From assembly GCA_916048055.1 (NCBI GenBank), contig CAJZHL010000032.1:1-64000 (forward strand): a stretch of 64,000 nt of DNA. Reading direction: 5' to 3'. The notes beneath the pieces were generated by a model that worked only from the letters and a program-made list of their open reading frames with translations, was not told the origin of the DNA and did not search any database. The translations under genes were made by a program, and so were the position numbers. Positions 43,663 to 55,093 of the stretch are shown here, in pieces; the first letter of the stretch is position 1, and each line of letters opens with the position of its first letter. This DNA is from Pedinophyceae sp. YPF-701 (Eukaryota > Chlorophyta > Pedinophyceae).

Positions 43663-46600
43663 TTAAGAGGAGGGGGGAGGGAGGGGGGAGGGTCTGGGTT
43701 GCGCGGGCGACGCAGGGCCACCTGTGCCGTTGCCGTCGCTCCCGCTGCCGTCGGCGCCGTTGCCACTGCCGCGGTTGCTTCCGGCTTTGCCCCAGCCGTT
43801 GTTTCCGGTGCCGCCGCTGCCGTTGCCGTTGCCGCCGCTGCCGTTGCCATTGCCGGCACTGCCCTCTTTGCTGGAGCCGTTGCCGTTGTGGCCCGAACCG
43901 CCGTTGCCGTTCGTGCCGCCGTTGTTGCTTCCCTCCTTACTCGAGCCGTTCAGGCCCGTCGCGGGGTCCACAACGCCGGCCACGGGAGCGCCGGCGGGCT
44001 TGGCTGCGAGGGCAGGGCCCAACAGCGGCACGCTGCCCGGCGTGCCCCCGCGGCCTGCGCCGCGGGCCACCTCGCCGCTGCCGCTGCCGCTGCCGCCGCC
44101 CTCGGCCGTCGGGGCCGCGGCGCCGCCCTTCCGGACCGCGGAGAACCCGCCGGGGAAGCACCCGCTGGCGTCCGCGCCGTTGTTCGGCTGGCCGGCGAAG
44201 CGGCCGTCGATGGCGCTTGAGCCGTTGATCGCGAGGTCGAGGCGACCGAGGAGGTTCGCGCCACTGCGGTCCTTGTCGGGCGCGGCGGTGGCGGCCTGCA
44301 GCTCCTGTGTGCGGAGCGCAGACCCCACCACGCCGCCCACGCCGTCGGCGGTGGCGCCGCTGCCGTTGATCGTCGCCGCCACGGCGTTGCCGTTGCCCTC
44401 CTGCACGCCGCGGGACTCCCCGCTCGACAGCCCCAGCAGCCCGGAGCCCGAGCAGGGGTTCTCCGTGGAGCGCTTCTTCCCAGGCTCGTTCGAACCCTCG
44501 CCGTCCACGCCGCCCGAGTCGTCGCCGTCCACGCCGGAGCCACCCGCGTTGCCGGACTGCCGCTCGCCGCCGCGCATCACCGCGTCGGGCCGGCCAGCGG
44601 CCTCCTCGCCGCTGCCGTTGCCGCCCTCCGCGCCGCCGCCCGAGCCCTCCGCGCCGCCGCCGCCGGACTTGTCCGACAGCTGCTCGCTGTCGCGGTGCGC
44701 CACGTGGGCGCCCGTGCGCTGCACCTGCTGCGCCGAGGAGAGCAGCGTGGACATGATCTGTCCAGCCAGCTCGCCCGCGCCGGGTTGAGCGCCCACGTCC
44801 TGCCGCTGCGGGGCCTGCTGCGTGATCCAGTCCGCCAGCATCGCGAGGGCGTTCTGCGCGTCCGTCTGCTGCTGCGTCGACGGGCCCGGCATGAGCTTCT
44901 GCTTCTTGGCCGCAGGCTGCTGCGCCGCCGAGGGGGAGGCGGGCTTGCCGTGGGCCGGCTCCTGCGAGCGGGCGCTGCGCTTCTCGCCCTGCTGCTTCTG
45001 CGCGGGGGGCTGCGCCTGCTGGTGCTGTGGCAGGTCGTCCGCCTTGTGGCTGCGGGCCTTGGCCGGTGGCGGCGGCGGCGGGCGCGGCATCTCCTTCGAG
45101 GCCGGGGTCGACGGCTGGTGCTCCGGGGCCGGCTGGGGCTTCGCGTAGTACGGGTTGTTGTTCGCCGCACGGTGGTGGTGGTGCTTGTGCTTGTGCGTCC
45201 CGCCAGCCACGTCCAGGGGCGGGCGGCTCGACGCGCCGCCGCACCCGTGCGAGAGCGCGCCGACGGACCCGTTGCCGCCCCCGCCGCTACGACGGGCGTG
45301 GTTGCCGCGCTGGCCGTGTCCGGGCTGCGTCCCGCGCGCGGCAAGGTACGCGTTGCTGATGAGCGTGCCCAGCGCCGACACGAGCTTGCTGTGGGCGTCC
45401 TGCGACGGCTGGGGCGCCGCCGGCTGCAGGGGGGGCGTGCGCTGGTGCGAGCGTGCCGGGGGGGCCGCGGGCAGCTCGGGCTGCGACGTGGGCGCCACGC
45501 GCGCCGAACCTGCGCCGTGCGACGCGGCGCCGCTGTTGCTGCCCAGCAGGCCGAGCATGCGGAGGAAGGACATGTGCGCGCCCGAGGCCGCGACGGCCGG
45601 GGGAGCGCGCATGTCGCCCTCCGTCTGCAGCGGGAGGGGCGGCGCGGGGGCGCGCGCGGAGAGCAGCGGCTCGGTGCCGTGCGGGCCCGCGATGGCCGCC
45701 GCGTTGCCCGGGGGGTGCGTCACGCCGGCGTACTGGCCGGTGGTGCCGCCAGCGGTGCCGGAGTGCGGCAGGTTGAGCGACAGCGGGGTCTTCGCGCGCT
45801 CGCGGCTGCGCGGCGGCACGGCGTGCGTCGGCGCCGACATCGTCGTGGTGTCCTCGGCGACCATGCCGCTTCCCTCGCCGCCCGCGCCGGCGCCCTTGAG
45901 CAGGCGCGCGAGGTCCGCGTGCTCCGCCGCGCTGCCGGCGCGGAGCGGGGACTTCCCGTGCCGCTGTGCTGCCGCCGCGGGCTGCGCGAGCTTCTGCGTC
46001 ATGGCCGCGGCCGCCGAGTCGCCGAGGATGAGCCCGGACAGCCCCATGGGCCCCGACGGGAGGGAGTTCGACGCGATGATCGACTGGAGCTGCGCGAGGT
46101 CCAGGACGTTGGAGGCGTTCAGCACGGCCCCGAGGAGGATGTCGGGCAGCTTGGCGATCATCAGGGCGTACGAGAGGTCCCCGACGGAGCCACCCGACAC
46201 CGCGATGACGGCCGCGGCGGCCGAGGTCGCGGCCGCGGAGGCCGCGGAGGCCGCGGCGGCCACGGCGTCGTGCGCGACGTTGCCCGCCCCCTGCTCGGCG
46301 CGGGGGTTGTGGCGGTTGAGGGTGGCCTCGATGTTGCCGAGGAGCTGCTGCTGCTGCTGCTGGAGCGCGGCGCCGACGTCGACCGGGGCCGCGGCGTGCG
46401 CGGCGCCGGCGCCGACGACGGGCGCGGCGAGGAGGCCGAGCTGTGCGACGGCGGTGGCGATGGCGCTCTCGCGGTCCGCGGCCAGCGGCTGGGCGCCGAT
46501 GGCCGCCGGGAGGGTGGGCGGAGCGAGACCGCTCTGACGCGCCGCGGTGGGCGGGCGGAGGTGCTGGTTCGGGTCTTGCTTTGACTGTGCGCCCGACGGG

Positions 46601-47009
46601 AGGGGGGCGGTGGCGACGCCTACGACGCCCAGGAGGTCGCTCCTGCGCGGCAGCGCGGGCGCGGGGGGCGGCGGATCGTGGGTGTGTGTGTCGGCGCGCT
46701 GCGGGGGCGCGGCTGGGTGGGGGTGGGGGGTGTGGCGCACCTCTGGGCGCTGTGAAGGTTGCTCGGGTCGCCGGGGAAGGCGGAGCGTCGGACGGTGTTG
46801 TTGGAGACGCCGGGTCGGTTGGCGTTCTCGCTGGAGTTGTAGGGGCGGGGCGGGGGGATGGTGATGTCGAGGTACTTGCCCTGCTTGTGGAGCTTGCCCA
46901 GCTTGTTGAACCACTTCTGGGCGTGGCTCCGGATCTGCGCGGCCGTCTTGGTCCCGATCAGACCTGCGCGGGGACGAGGGCCGCGGGGGCCGGTCGGGCG
47001 GGGCGTCCC

Positions 47010-47047
<38 letters not shown>

Positions 47048-47831
47048 GGGCGCACACGACGGCCAAGCAAAGCGCGGGTGCTTTGGCGCACCTTCGATCT
47101 TTTTCCAGGACCGGCCGTGCTTGTTCAAGCCGTCGACGAACTTCTTGTGCTCCTCGTTGGACCACGTGTCGCGCTTCGCGGTGTGCTTCCGCACCTGCGT
47201 CGCGGCGCGCGGGGGGAGAGCAGTTGGCTAGGCTTCCCAGTGTCCAGCAGCCTCCGCGCGGCGACGCCTCGCCGCGACGTGCACGGTGCGGACGCGTTCG
47301 ACTTGTCTGATATCGGTGATGATCGCGAGAGCGCTATCGATGCGTCTGTGTCGGGGGCGGGCGGCGAGCGCGAAAAAGCTGCGGAGAAAAGTCAGGCGGC
47401 CGCTAGGAGCGGCCGTGGGGGCGCGCGTCCTGCGCCGCGCCGACATCCGCGACCGCAAACTGCCTGAAAGACGCAGGAATGCACCGCTGGGCCCCGGAGG
47501 GGCGCACGCAGGGCGCTTGCGCCACACCAAAGTCGCGCCTTGGCGTGCCGTGCCCCGCGGTCGGCTGGGGGGGAACAGCCGTGTGCGCGCGCGGCGATCG
47601 CGAGCCCTTGAGCCGAGGGGCGATTGCAAGGCGGCGCGCGGGGCGTTACGGCCGGGAAAAGCGCCGTACCTTGAGCGCGCTGGAGACGCGACCGCTTCCG
47701 GTCCTGCCGCCGTCCGCCTCGCTGTCGTCGTTGTTCCGCGTCGCGCGCAGAGAACGAGTGCGGATAGGAGCCTCGCGAACGGAGCCTTCGGCCGTTGCCG
47801 CCTTCTCGGCGCCCGTCCCCTGATGAGCCAT
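43663..47831 (-). CDS. SHAQKYF-class single-repeat MYB transcription factor (REVEILLE/LHY-like domain) with very long low-complexity tail
   Basis: Four exons, 47831-47670, 47194-47092, 46963-46741 and 46642-43663, give 1155 residues; phases 0, 1 and 2 agree in turn. The MYB repeat (about residues 61-110) reads KRDTWSNEEHKKFVDGLNKH, GRSWKKIEG|LIGTKTAAQI and RSHAQKWFNKLGK, with SHAQKWF in place of SHAQKYF. The following ITIPPPRP is the short motif found after the MYB repeat in plant REVEILLE/LHY circadian regulators. The remaining thousand residues are low-complexity: Ala-rich blocks, a QQQQQQ run, Lys/Gln/Pro-rich stretches and Gly/Asn/Ser repeats (GNGGSGHNGNGSSKEG). It is probably nuclear and DNA-binding; the circadian role is inference from family. 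The second intron contains a GCGCGG minisatellite. Confidence 0.88.
47017..47048. repeat. Intronic (GCGCGG)n minisatellite
   Basis: About five tandem GCGCGG-type units lie inside the MYB intron between 47091 and 46964. Confidence 0.8.
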
Positions 47832-48979
47832 TGTGCTCCCTCCTTTAACCTCCTGTAGCGGCGCAGAGACACAGATCCGGACCCGTCGGACGCGTGTACT
47901 CGTATATAGTGCGATGTAGATGCAGATCCCTGGCGTCAACACGCGATCCAGCCTGGGGGCGAGCCGGGCCCAGCAAAACAGGCGCTCGGCTCGGCTGCTC
48001 CCAGGCGCGCTCCCACGCGCGCTCGGGGGTCGCGACGCGCTCACCTCGTCTCTATCCGCTTCTCATTCGGCGGTGCCCATGGCGTCCGCGTGGGACGCGC
48101 GTTGGCCGTGCTGGCGCTCCAGGTGGTGGTCGACTTGCCACTCGCGTCCGCCGGAGAGGGCGCGAGAGTGTCGTGGTGGGGTGGGTGAGGTGATGAAATG
48201 GGGTGGCAATCGCTTAAAGTGGCGCGCACGGCGGCCGTGGCGGCCCGAACGTCCTGCGGTCCCCGCACTCCCCGCGTCAGGACGGTTGGCGCTTGCTGGA
48301 CACAACCAGTACTGGAAACTTTTGCTGAGTCAAGGCTCCAAAGAGCGCGCGCCGGGAGCGCTCCGGGCCCGTGCGCCGCGGCATTGCACGGGCATGCGCC
48401 TCCGGCCGCAGCGGCGCCGCGGCAGGGCGCTGGGAGTGCTCCGCGACGCGAACAACACCAATGATGATGCTCCCCCCCACACTCGGCGCGCGCTGCGCGG
48501 AGCGGACGTCGTCACAGCGCGCAACCAGTGTAGGAACTCCCGGTGCAGCAGCAAAAAGTCGGCACGTGCATCGGTAGGTGCGGCGGGCGGGCGGCTGAGC
48601 CTGCGGGCCAGGCGCGTCGCCATGGGCGTGTGTTCCTTGGCCTGACGCGTGCGTCCTGTGGGTCCCTCGCCCCTGCGACTTATTGACGTCCGCCGCGCCG
48701 CTGCGAGACCGCCTGCACGCCAGCGCTCCCCGGCGCCCACCTGGCGACCGTCGATCTGCGACCTCTGCGGCCGCCCCAGGCGACGCGCGCCTGGGACGCG
48801 CGAGACGCGCCGTCAAGGTAGGGCGGAGCAAGACGGAGCGAGCGGACGCACTGCGGCTGCAGTGCATCGCGTGCCGGCCAGTGTGCAGGCCCTGTCGCCG
48901 CGCATGCTGGCTCTGCAGCATGCCCGTCACGCCGTCGCATCCGCGGCGGGCGCCTCGCCTGCCCCCGCATGCGCCGTCG
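47832..48979. other. MYB promoter region / WW gene 3' flank
   Basis: 1.15 kb. A short AT-richer segment (CGTGTACTCGTATATAGTGC near 47894) lies about 60 bp upstream of the MYB start codon and could act as a TATA-like element (minus-strand ACTATATACG). The rest shows no recognisable gene. Confidence 0.4.
47903..47916 (-). promoter_or_regulatory. TATA-like element upstream of MYB gene
   Basis: On the minus strand the sequence reads CACTATATACGAGT, about 75 bp upstream of the MYB start codon at 47831. It is one of very few TATA-like sequences at a plausible distance in this GC-rich window. Confidence 0.35.
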
Positions 48980-51932
48980 TCACTTCTGCGGTCGCTCCCA
49001 CGTCACGGCCTGCGTCTCCACGTTGCCGTAATACACCCTGCCCGTCCCCGGGTCCTCCATGGCCAGCCAGCCGTCCGGGAGGCCGCGCGACAGGTTCGTG
49101 AGGTCGTGTCTGCTGCGACTGTGTGGCCTGCGACGGCAAGAGGACGGCGGGGGCGCCAACGGGCGTCGGAGCGCGCGCAGGTTGCAGCTTCTTCTACTTC
49201 CACTGCTGCTGCTACTACTACCGCGGCACGCGCACGGCTTCCAGCTGCAGTGGATGGACGAGGGCGCACTGCCGACGCGCTGCGCTCGCCCGCCATGTGA
49301 TGGTGTGATGCCCAATAGGCGGTGTGCCTCACCTGTTCACGTCCGCGTCCTCCCGGGGCCGTTTCAGCTGACGCTCCGCGCCCCCCGCGCCCGTAGCCTC
49401 CGGCGCCCGCAGCGTCCCGCCGTTCGCACGTGCCGGGCGCCCGCCGCCCGCGCCCGAGGCCCCGCCGTCGGCGCCACCTGGGGGGCGAGCCTCGTCGGCC
49501 CCGGCGCCACCGTTCGCCGGCGCCGCGTCGTGCGCCCGGTGCGCCCCGTTCTGCACCTCCCGCGCCGGCGGCGCCGCCTCGCCCCCGCCACGCTGCCCGC
49601 CCTCGGGCGCGCTCGCTGCCACCACCTCCTGCACCCCCGCCTTCCCGTCGGACGGAGGGCCGGAGGTCTGGTAGCCCAGCGCGGTCATCGACCCGACCGG
49701 CGGGTACGTGCGAAGCGGGCTGCCCTGCGCCGGGAAGTTGGGCATGCCCTGCGCGGGGAACGGCGGCAGCGCGGGGTACCCGGGGATGCCCGGGTAAGAC
49801 CCGCCGTAGCCGTACATCGCCGCCGCGCTCGCATACAGCCGCTCCACCGCAGGGTCGTGCGGGGCGGCGGCGCCGCGGGTCACCGGGGGCGCGCCGTCCG
49901 ACCTGGGCGGCGACGCCAGCGCCGCGTACTGTGCAGCGGCCTCCTGCTTGCTCGCGCCGCCGGGGGAGCTCTCCGCCGGACTGCCGCTCTGCTGCCCGCG
50001 CGAACGTTCCGGCGCCAGCGCCGCCGCGACGCCCTCGGTGCCCGCGCGCACGTGTTGCACGAGGGCGCGCGCCAGGACGCCGTCGGGGGAGCCCCCGGGC
50101 GCGGAGCGCGGCAGCGCGCCGTTGACGACCTCGAGCACGCGCCGCAGCGATCGCACCGTCGCGAGGTCGCCCACCCGCGAGAGCACGTCGCCCGGCCGCT
50201 GCGGCGACGGCGTGCTGCCTGCCGCGGGCGACGCCGCCCCGCTGCCGTCTCCGCCCGCCGCCAGCGCACCCTCCAGCCCCTGCAGCGTCCGCAGCAGGTC
50301 CCCGACGCCCAAATTCTCCGCGTCGCCGTCCCCGTTCGCCCCCCGCCCCGCCCCGCCAGCGCCGCCCCCCGCGCCCTTCCCGCCGTCCGCGCCGCCGTCC
50401 GCACCGCGCGTCCTCGCCGACGGCGAGTTTCCCCCGCTCCCGGTGCCCCCCTGGCCGCCCTGCGCGTCGACCTGCGGGCTGTTCGACCGCCGTCCGCGGC
50501 TGCGCGGGCTGCCCGTGGGCGGACGCGCGCCCCGCGCGCCGCCGCCGCCGGGGCCCCGGGCGCGCCCCGCGAGCCGCGCGGTGTCCGCCGCGCCGTGACC
50601 TCCGGGTCCGACGAGTACCCCTTCGCCAACACCCCCCCACCAACACCCCCCGCCAGCGCGGCCAGCTGCTGCTCCGTCAGTGGGGGGCGCGGCCGCCCGC
50701 CCTCGGGCGGCGCCCAGCGCACGTCGTTCGTGTCCGGGTGCCAGAAGTACACCTCGCTCGACGACATCTCGAGGATTTCGAGCCACCCGGGGGCGCCCTC
50801 CAGGTCGCCCAACACGCGCTGGTCGCCCTGCCCGCTCGAGTCGGAGGTGCGCTCGCTGCTGGTCGCGGGGCTCTCCGCCATGCCCTCGCGGCGGCCCTCG
50901 TGGTCGCTGCCCTGGCCCGGGTCCGCCGGGACGCCCGTGTCGTTCGCGCGTGGTGCTGCGCCTGCGTTGCCGCCAGCTCCTGGCGCGGCGCTGGGGCTCG
51001 CGTCGTCGCCCAGGAGGCCCTCCGCGGCCAGGTCGCGGAAGAAACCGGAGACCTCGTCCTCGGTGGTTGCCGCGGGCGCCGCGGGCGACTCCTGCGGCGG
51101 TGCAAGGAGTGACGCCAAAAGGGCGCTCGGCGAACGGACGCAGCGAGCGGGCGAACGCGTCGATGCGCGGCGCGACCGTGCGGAGAGCGAGACATGCGAA
51201 GCGGGTGTCGCGGAGAGGTGGGCCGCTTCGCCCCCGTGCGCGCCCGTGACGGCGCTCCAAGTGCGCCGCTCGACGTACGCTCGCGCAGGCGCTGCGGGCG
51301 GTACGGCCGAACGCTGAGCGCGCCACCATGCAGGGAGACGACCTCGAGGCGCACCTGGTCATGTCCAGCCGTGGAGTCCTCGGCGTTCGGCGGCAGGGGG
51401 GCTCCCGCTTTGTGCGTCTCAGAGGCCGGGTGCGGGGGCGCAGCTGCGTTTGGGCGGGACTTGCGTGGCGGACCTGAGGCAATCTGAAGCAGATAAGCGA
51501 CGCGGTGCCCGGCTCAGCGCCAGGCGCGAGCCAGCGCGCGCCTGGCGCACGTGGGGCATTGCCCGCGCAGAGCACGAGCGAGCTCGCCGGGCGCGCACGT
51601 CACGCCGCTTCTGCCGCGCCCGGAGCACGCCGACAGCACGTGCCGACCACGTCGCGGCGGCTCGGCCCACGCGCCCGCCGGGAGCGCAGTGGGCGGTGCG
51701 CGTCGTCGAGGAGCATGAGCGAGGGCGCTGTGCGGGCGCGCTCACCGTCGGCGTCCGGTCGACCGGAGGAGGCGTTCGTCCACCTGCGGTCTACTTGCGC
51801 CGCAGAGGGGGACCGCCACTCGAAGTCGTCGCCGGTGACCCATGTCCTGATGTCCGCGCGCACCAGCGCTGCAGCCCGCACGGCCACCGCGCGCAGCTGC
51901 TCCATGTGCACCACCTGACCGACGGGGTTCAT
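48980..51932 (-). CDS. Protein with two WW domains and long low-complexity linker
   Basis: The coherent part starts near 51090 (ESPAAPAATTEDEVSGFFRD) and carries a first WW domain, GWLEILEMSSSEVYFWHPDT then NDVRWAPPEGG (about 50800-50720). A splice near 50608 to about 50473 leads to a Gly/Ala/Pro-rich region with LGVGDLLRTLQGLEGALAAG and VRSLRRVLEVVNGALPRSA, then LKRPREDADVNR ending at a CAG|GTGAGG donor near 49337. This joins in phase 2 to the last exon: RHDLTNLSRGLPDGWLAMED then PGTGRVYYGNVETQAVTWER, a second, C-terminal WW domain, with the stop at 48980. A probable first exon is MNPVGQVVHMEQLRAVAVRA...RRWTNASSGRPDADG (51932-51746, good donor); its link to 51090 is unresolved. WW domains bind proline-rich partners, as in splicing or transcription factors; the exact role is unknown. 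Confidence 0.72.
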
Positions 51933-52505
51933 CTACGTCCAGGCGCACGCGGCCCGCGAAGGCGCTCAGGACCGCGCCGCCCGCGCCCCGCGATGCACCG
52001 CAATGCCGCCGCGCCGCGCAACACGCCGGCGGGAGGCCTCGGCGGCGCACCAAGACGACCTCTTCCCGCGTTCGGCCAACGTCGGCCCGACACTACGTGC
52101 CACGCCCGGAAGGGCCCCCACCGCCGATGGCGCACGCGTCGTCCCTCCCTGCAGGGCTTCTGCAGCCACAGCGCCCCGTGCGTGCGTCGCTGCTCCTAGA
52201 ACGCCCGCGCCCCTAGCTACGAGAATGCGTGTGCCGCCGCCCGGCGACCCGCGCCGGCAACACGAGCGCGGGCCGCGTGGCGCGCGGCCGGTCGCGCGCG
52301 CCCAGGTCCCCGCGGAGGACCTCCCCTGCCCTGCCGCACTGGGCCGCCAGGGGCGCCGCGGGCCCGCGCTGGTGGGGCGGGGGCGCCGGCGCGCACAGGA
52401 AATACGCCGGTAGCGCTCGAGGAGGGATCCGCGGCAGGCGGCGACGTTGCGGCTGGTGTGTGGGTGAGCGACGCAGGAAGTGAGGGTAGCGAGCTGGAGG
52501 GCACG
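51933..52505. promoter_or_regulatory. Divergent promoter region (WW gene / MTHFR)
   Basis: About 570 bp between divergent starts; extremely GC-rich; no element identified. Confidence 0.45.
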
Positions 52506-54412
52506 ATGACGAAGATTATCGACATCATGAAGGCGCGGGAGGAGAAGGGGGAGCAGTACTTCTCGTTCGAGTTCTTCCCGCCCAAGACCCCCGAGGTGCA
52601 GCCCCGCCCGCCCCTGCCGAGGCTACTGCGCACGCCCGCGCCCGGCAGCGCCGCCGTTCCGCGCCCCCACCGCGCGTGGATCCGCGTTGGGCGAAGTTTT
52701 ACTTTCAATGCGATCGGCCGCCGGAGCCGATAGCGCGAGCGCGCGCGCATGGGCGCTGCGGCGCCGCACGACAGCACCAGCAGCTATCGGCCTTTCACTC
52801 GCCTGGGCCGGCGCTCGCGCGGTGCGCCGCGCCGGTGCCGCCAATGATCCGCTCCGTGCGGCGCGCGGGCTCGCGGCCCCGCGCAGACGTCCGAGCGCGG
52901 TGTGCGCGCGCGTCGAGAGCCCCACGCTGCCTGAAGGCCGGGCGCTCCCACCCAGGAGCTCCCCGGCCGGCGCGGGCGCAGCTGCCGCGTGACACCAGCG
53001 ATACGCGCCAATCCGATACGACCATGCATCCGTCTGCGCGGCCCGCCTCCCGCGGCGCGTGGTTTGCCCGCGCGGCGCCCAGAGCCGGCCGCGCGTGTGT
53101 GCACTGCGCCTTGCTCGGGGCTGCGCGAGCGCCGGCGGGGCAGGGCGCGGGTCCGGGGCCGTTCGTGGGTGCCGCCGGGTCGCAGCGGTGGCGTTCCGCG
53201 TCGATCTTGCACACACCCGCGGTCTGCGTCGCCGTGCGCGCTGTTTGGGGTGGCGGTCACACTCGGGTCGCCCTCTGTGCGGCGCAGGGCGTGACGAACC
53301 TGTTCGAGCGCATGAAGCGCATGGTGAAGCTGCAGCCGACCTTCTGCGACATCACGTGGGGCGCGGGCGGGTCCACCGCGGACCTGACGCTCGACATTGC
53401 CAGGCGCATGCAGCAGGAGGTGGGCGTGGAGTGCATGATGCACCTCACGTGCACCAACATGGAGAAGAGCAAGGTCGACGAGGCGCTCGCCAAGTGCAAG
53501 TGCGTCGTCGCACCCCTCGCCCCCACACAGCGCAACAGCGCAGACCTAGCCTAGCTCCACGCCCTGACCGCGCCGCCCGACGCGAGCGCCCCTGCTGGAC
53601 GCACTCCGAGCTCGGCAGCATGCGCCCCCGCCCCTGCGCGCCGCGCTGCTTCTGAGCGCGGCGTCCGCGACCCGCTGCGCTGCGTGCAGGGAGTACGGCA
53701 TCACCAACATCCTGGCCCTGCGCGGCGACCCGCCGGCGGGGCAGGAGCGGTGGACGGCCGTGGAGGGCGGCTTCACGTGCGCGCTGGACCTGGTGAAGTA
53801 CATCCGCGAGCAGTACGGGGACTACTTTGGCATCGCTGTGGCCGGGTACCCCGAGGCGCACCCGGACGCGATCGTGGAGGACCCGGAGGAGATGAAGAAG
53901 AACTACCAGGCGGACATCGAGTACCTGAAGAAGAAGCTGGAGGCCGGCGCGGACTTCGTGGTGACGCAGCTGTTCTACGAGACGGGCCAGTTCGTGCAGT
54001 GGGTCAAGGACTGCCGGGCCGCGGGCATCACCGCGCCGATCGTGCCGGGGATCATGCCCATCATGGCGTACGGCGGGTTCCGCCGCATGACCGGTGCGGG
54101 CCCCTGCCGCCGCCTCGCTGCTTGGCACCCGCGCGTCGCTGCGGGCGCCCGACACGCGCCGGCCCCAACCCCCTCCGCGCAGGCTTCTGCAAGACGAAGA
54201 TCCCGAAGGACATCGACGAGAAGATGGAGAGCTTGAAGGAGGACGACGCCGGCGTGAAGCAGTTCGGCATGGAGCTGGGGTCCAAGATGGTGAAGGAGAT
54301 CCTGGACTCGGGGGCGGCCAACGGCGTGCACATGTACACGCTCAACCTCGAAAAGTCGGCCGTCGGAATCCTCGAGCGGGTCGGCCTCGTCAAGCAGCCG
54401 GTCGCGGCCTGA
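52506..54412 (+). CDS. Methylenetetrahydrofolate reductase, catalytic domain only
   Basis: Four exons, 52506-52595, 53288-53499, 53690-54093 and 54183-54412, give 311 residues with phases 0, 2 and 1 matching. It reduces 5,10-methylene-THF to 5-methyl-THF with FAD for methionine synthesis. Motifs: [12 protein letters not shown] (catalytic Glu), [36 protein letters not shown] (FAD-contacting Asp), [32 protein letters not shown], and the C-terminal [20 protein letters not shown]. The protein stops here, the length of bacterial MetF, whereas typical plant, animal and fungal MTHFRs have an additional regulatory domain of about 300 residues. The ATG at 52506 was chosen because exon 1 then begins close to the conserved core. 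The large first intron (692 bp) is unusual for this window. Confidence 0.92.
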
Positions 54413-55093
54413 GCAGCCCGGAGCGTCCCGCGCGCCGCGATCCGCGCTGCACACCTAGCGCTGGGAGGGCGCGCACCGCTTTCCCAGCTGTGCCTGGCGC
54501 GCGCTAGCATCGTATTGGTGGCCCGGCGGCGCAGGCGGCCAGCGTGCCGCGCCCGTGAATACGTGCCCCACCCGTCGCCGGGGCCTCTGTGATTCAATCG
54601 AACCGCCACGACGCCACCGGTCGGCGGCGCGCGTGCGGTGGAACGCGGCACGCGACGGTCCCAGGAGCGCGAGAGTGACCGCCGCGGATCGATGGCACGG
54701 CGCGCCCGCACGAGATGCAGGCCGCAACCCCCACTATGTGCAACACAGCCTGCGCGACTTCAGGTGCCTCGGAAGCCCGACAATTCGACGTCTCTCACTT
54801 TGAGCGCTTTCGCAAGCCGGCCCAGAGCGAAGCGCGTGCGGGCGAGCACCGTGCCCTACTGGGTCGGACGCGTGAGACCAGGATTCCTGTCGGGCCGCCC
54901 GACGCGCGACCGGGTCGCGCGGGCTCGTGGGGGCGCGGCTTGGCGGCTCTGCACAACACTGTTCTTTCGACTCGACATCTATCAATGCCTCGCGCCCTGT
55001 ACAGGGAGGCCCCGGAACTCACGCAGAGAACGTCGGTCCCGAAGGCCGGGGCCAGCTCGTCGAGCAGTGCTGCGCTGATGGCAGGCGCTCACT
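54413..55093. other. MTHFR 3' flank and RRM gene upstream region
   Basis: 680 bp. Contains an element at about 54955-55045 shared with 59405-59495. No gene recognised. Confidence 0.5.
54955..55045 (+). repeat. Dispersed upstream element, copy X
   Basis: ACATCTATCAATGC, then GGGAGGCCCCGGAACTC and GCAGAGAACGTCGGTCCCG in order; the same blocks with small changes occur at 59405-59495. It ends about 50 nt before the RRM gene ATG. Confidence 0.7.

Noticed and set aside
44695-46584. Plus-strand frame opposite the MYB tail
   Set aside because: Arg/Gly/Val/Leu-rich shadow of the minus-strand low-complexity tail; no domain.
49059-51317. Plus-strand frame of about 750 codons opposite the WW gene
   Set aside because: Arg/Ala/Pro-dominated shadow; the minus strand carries both WW domains and consistent splice signals.
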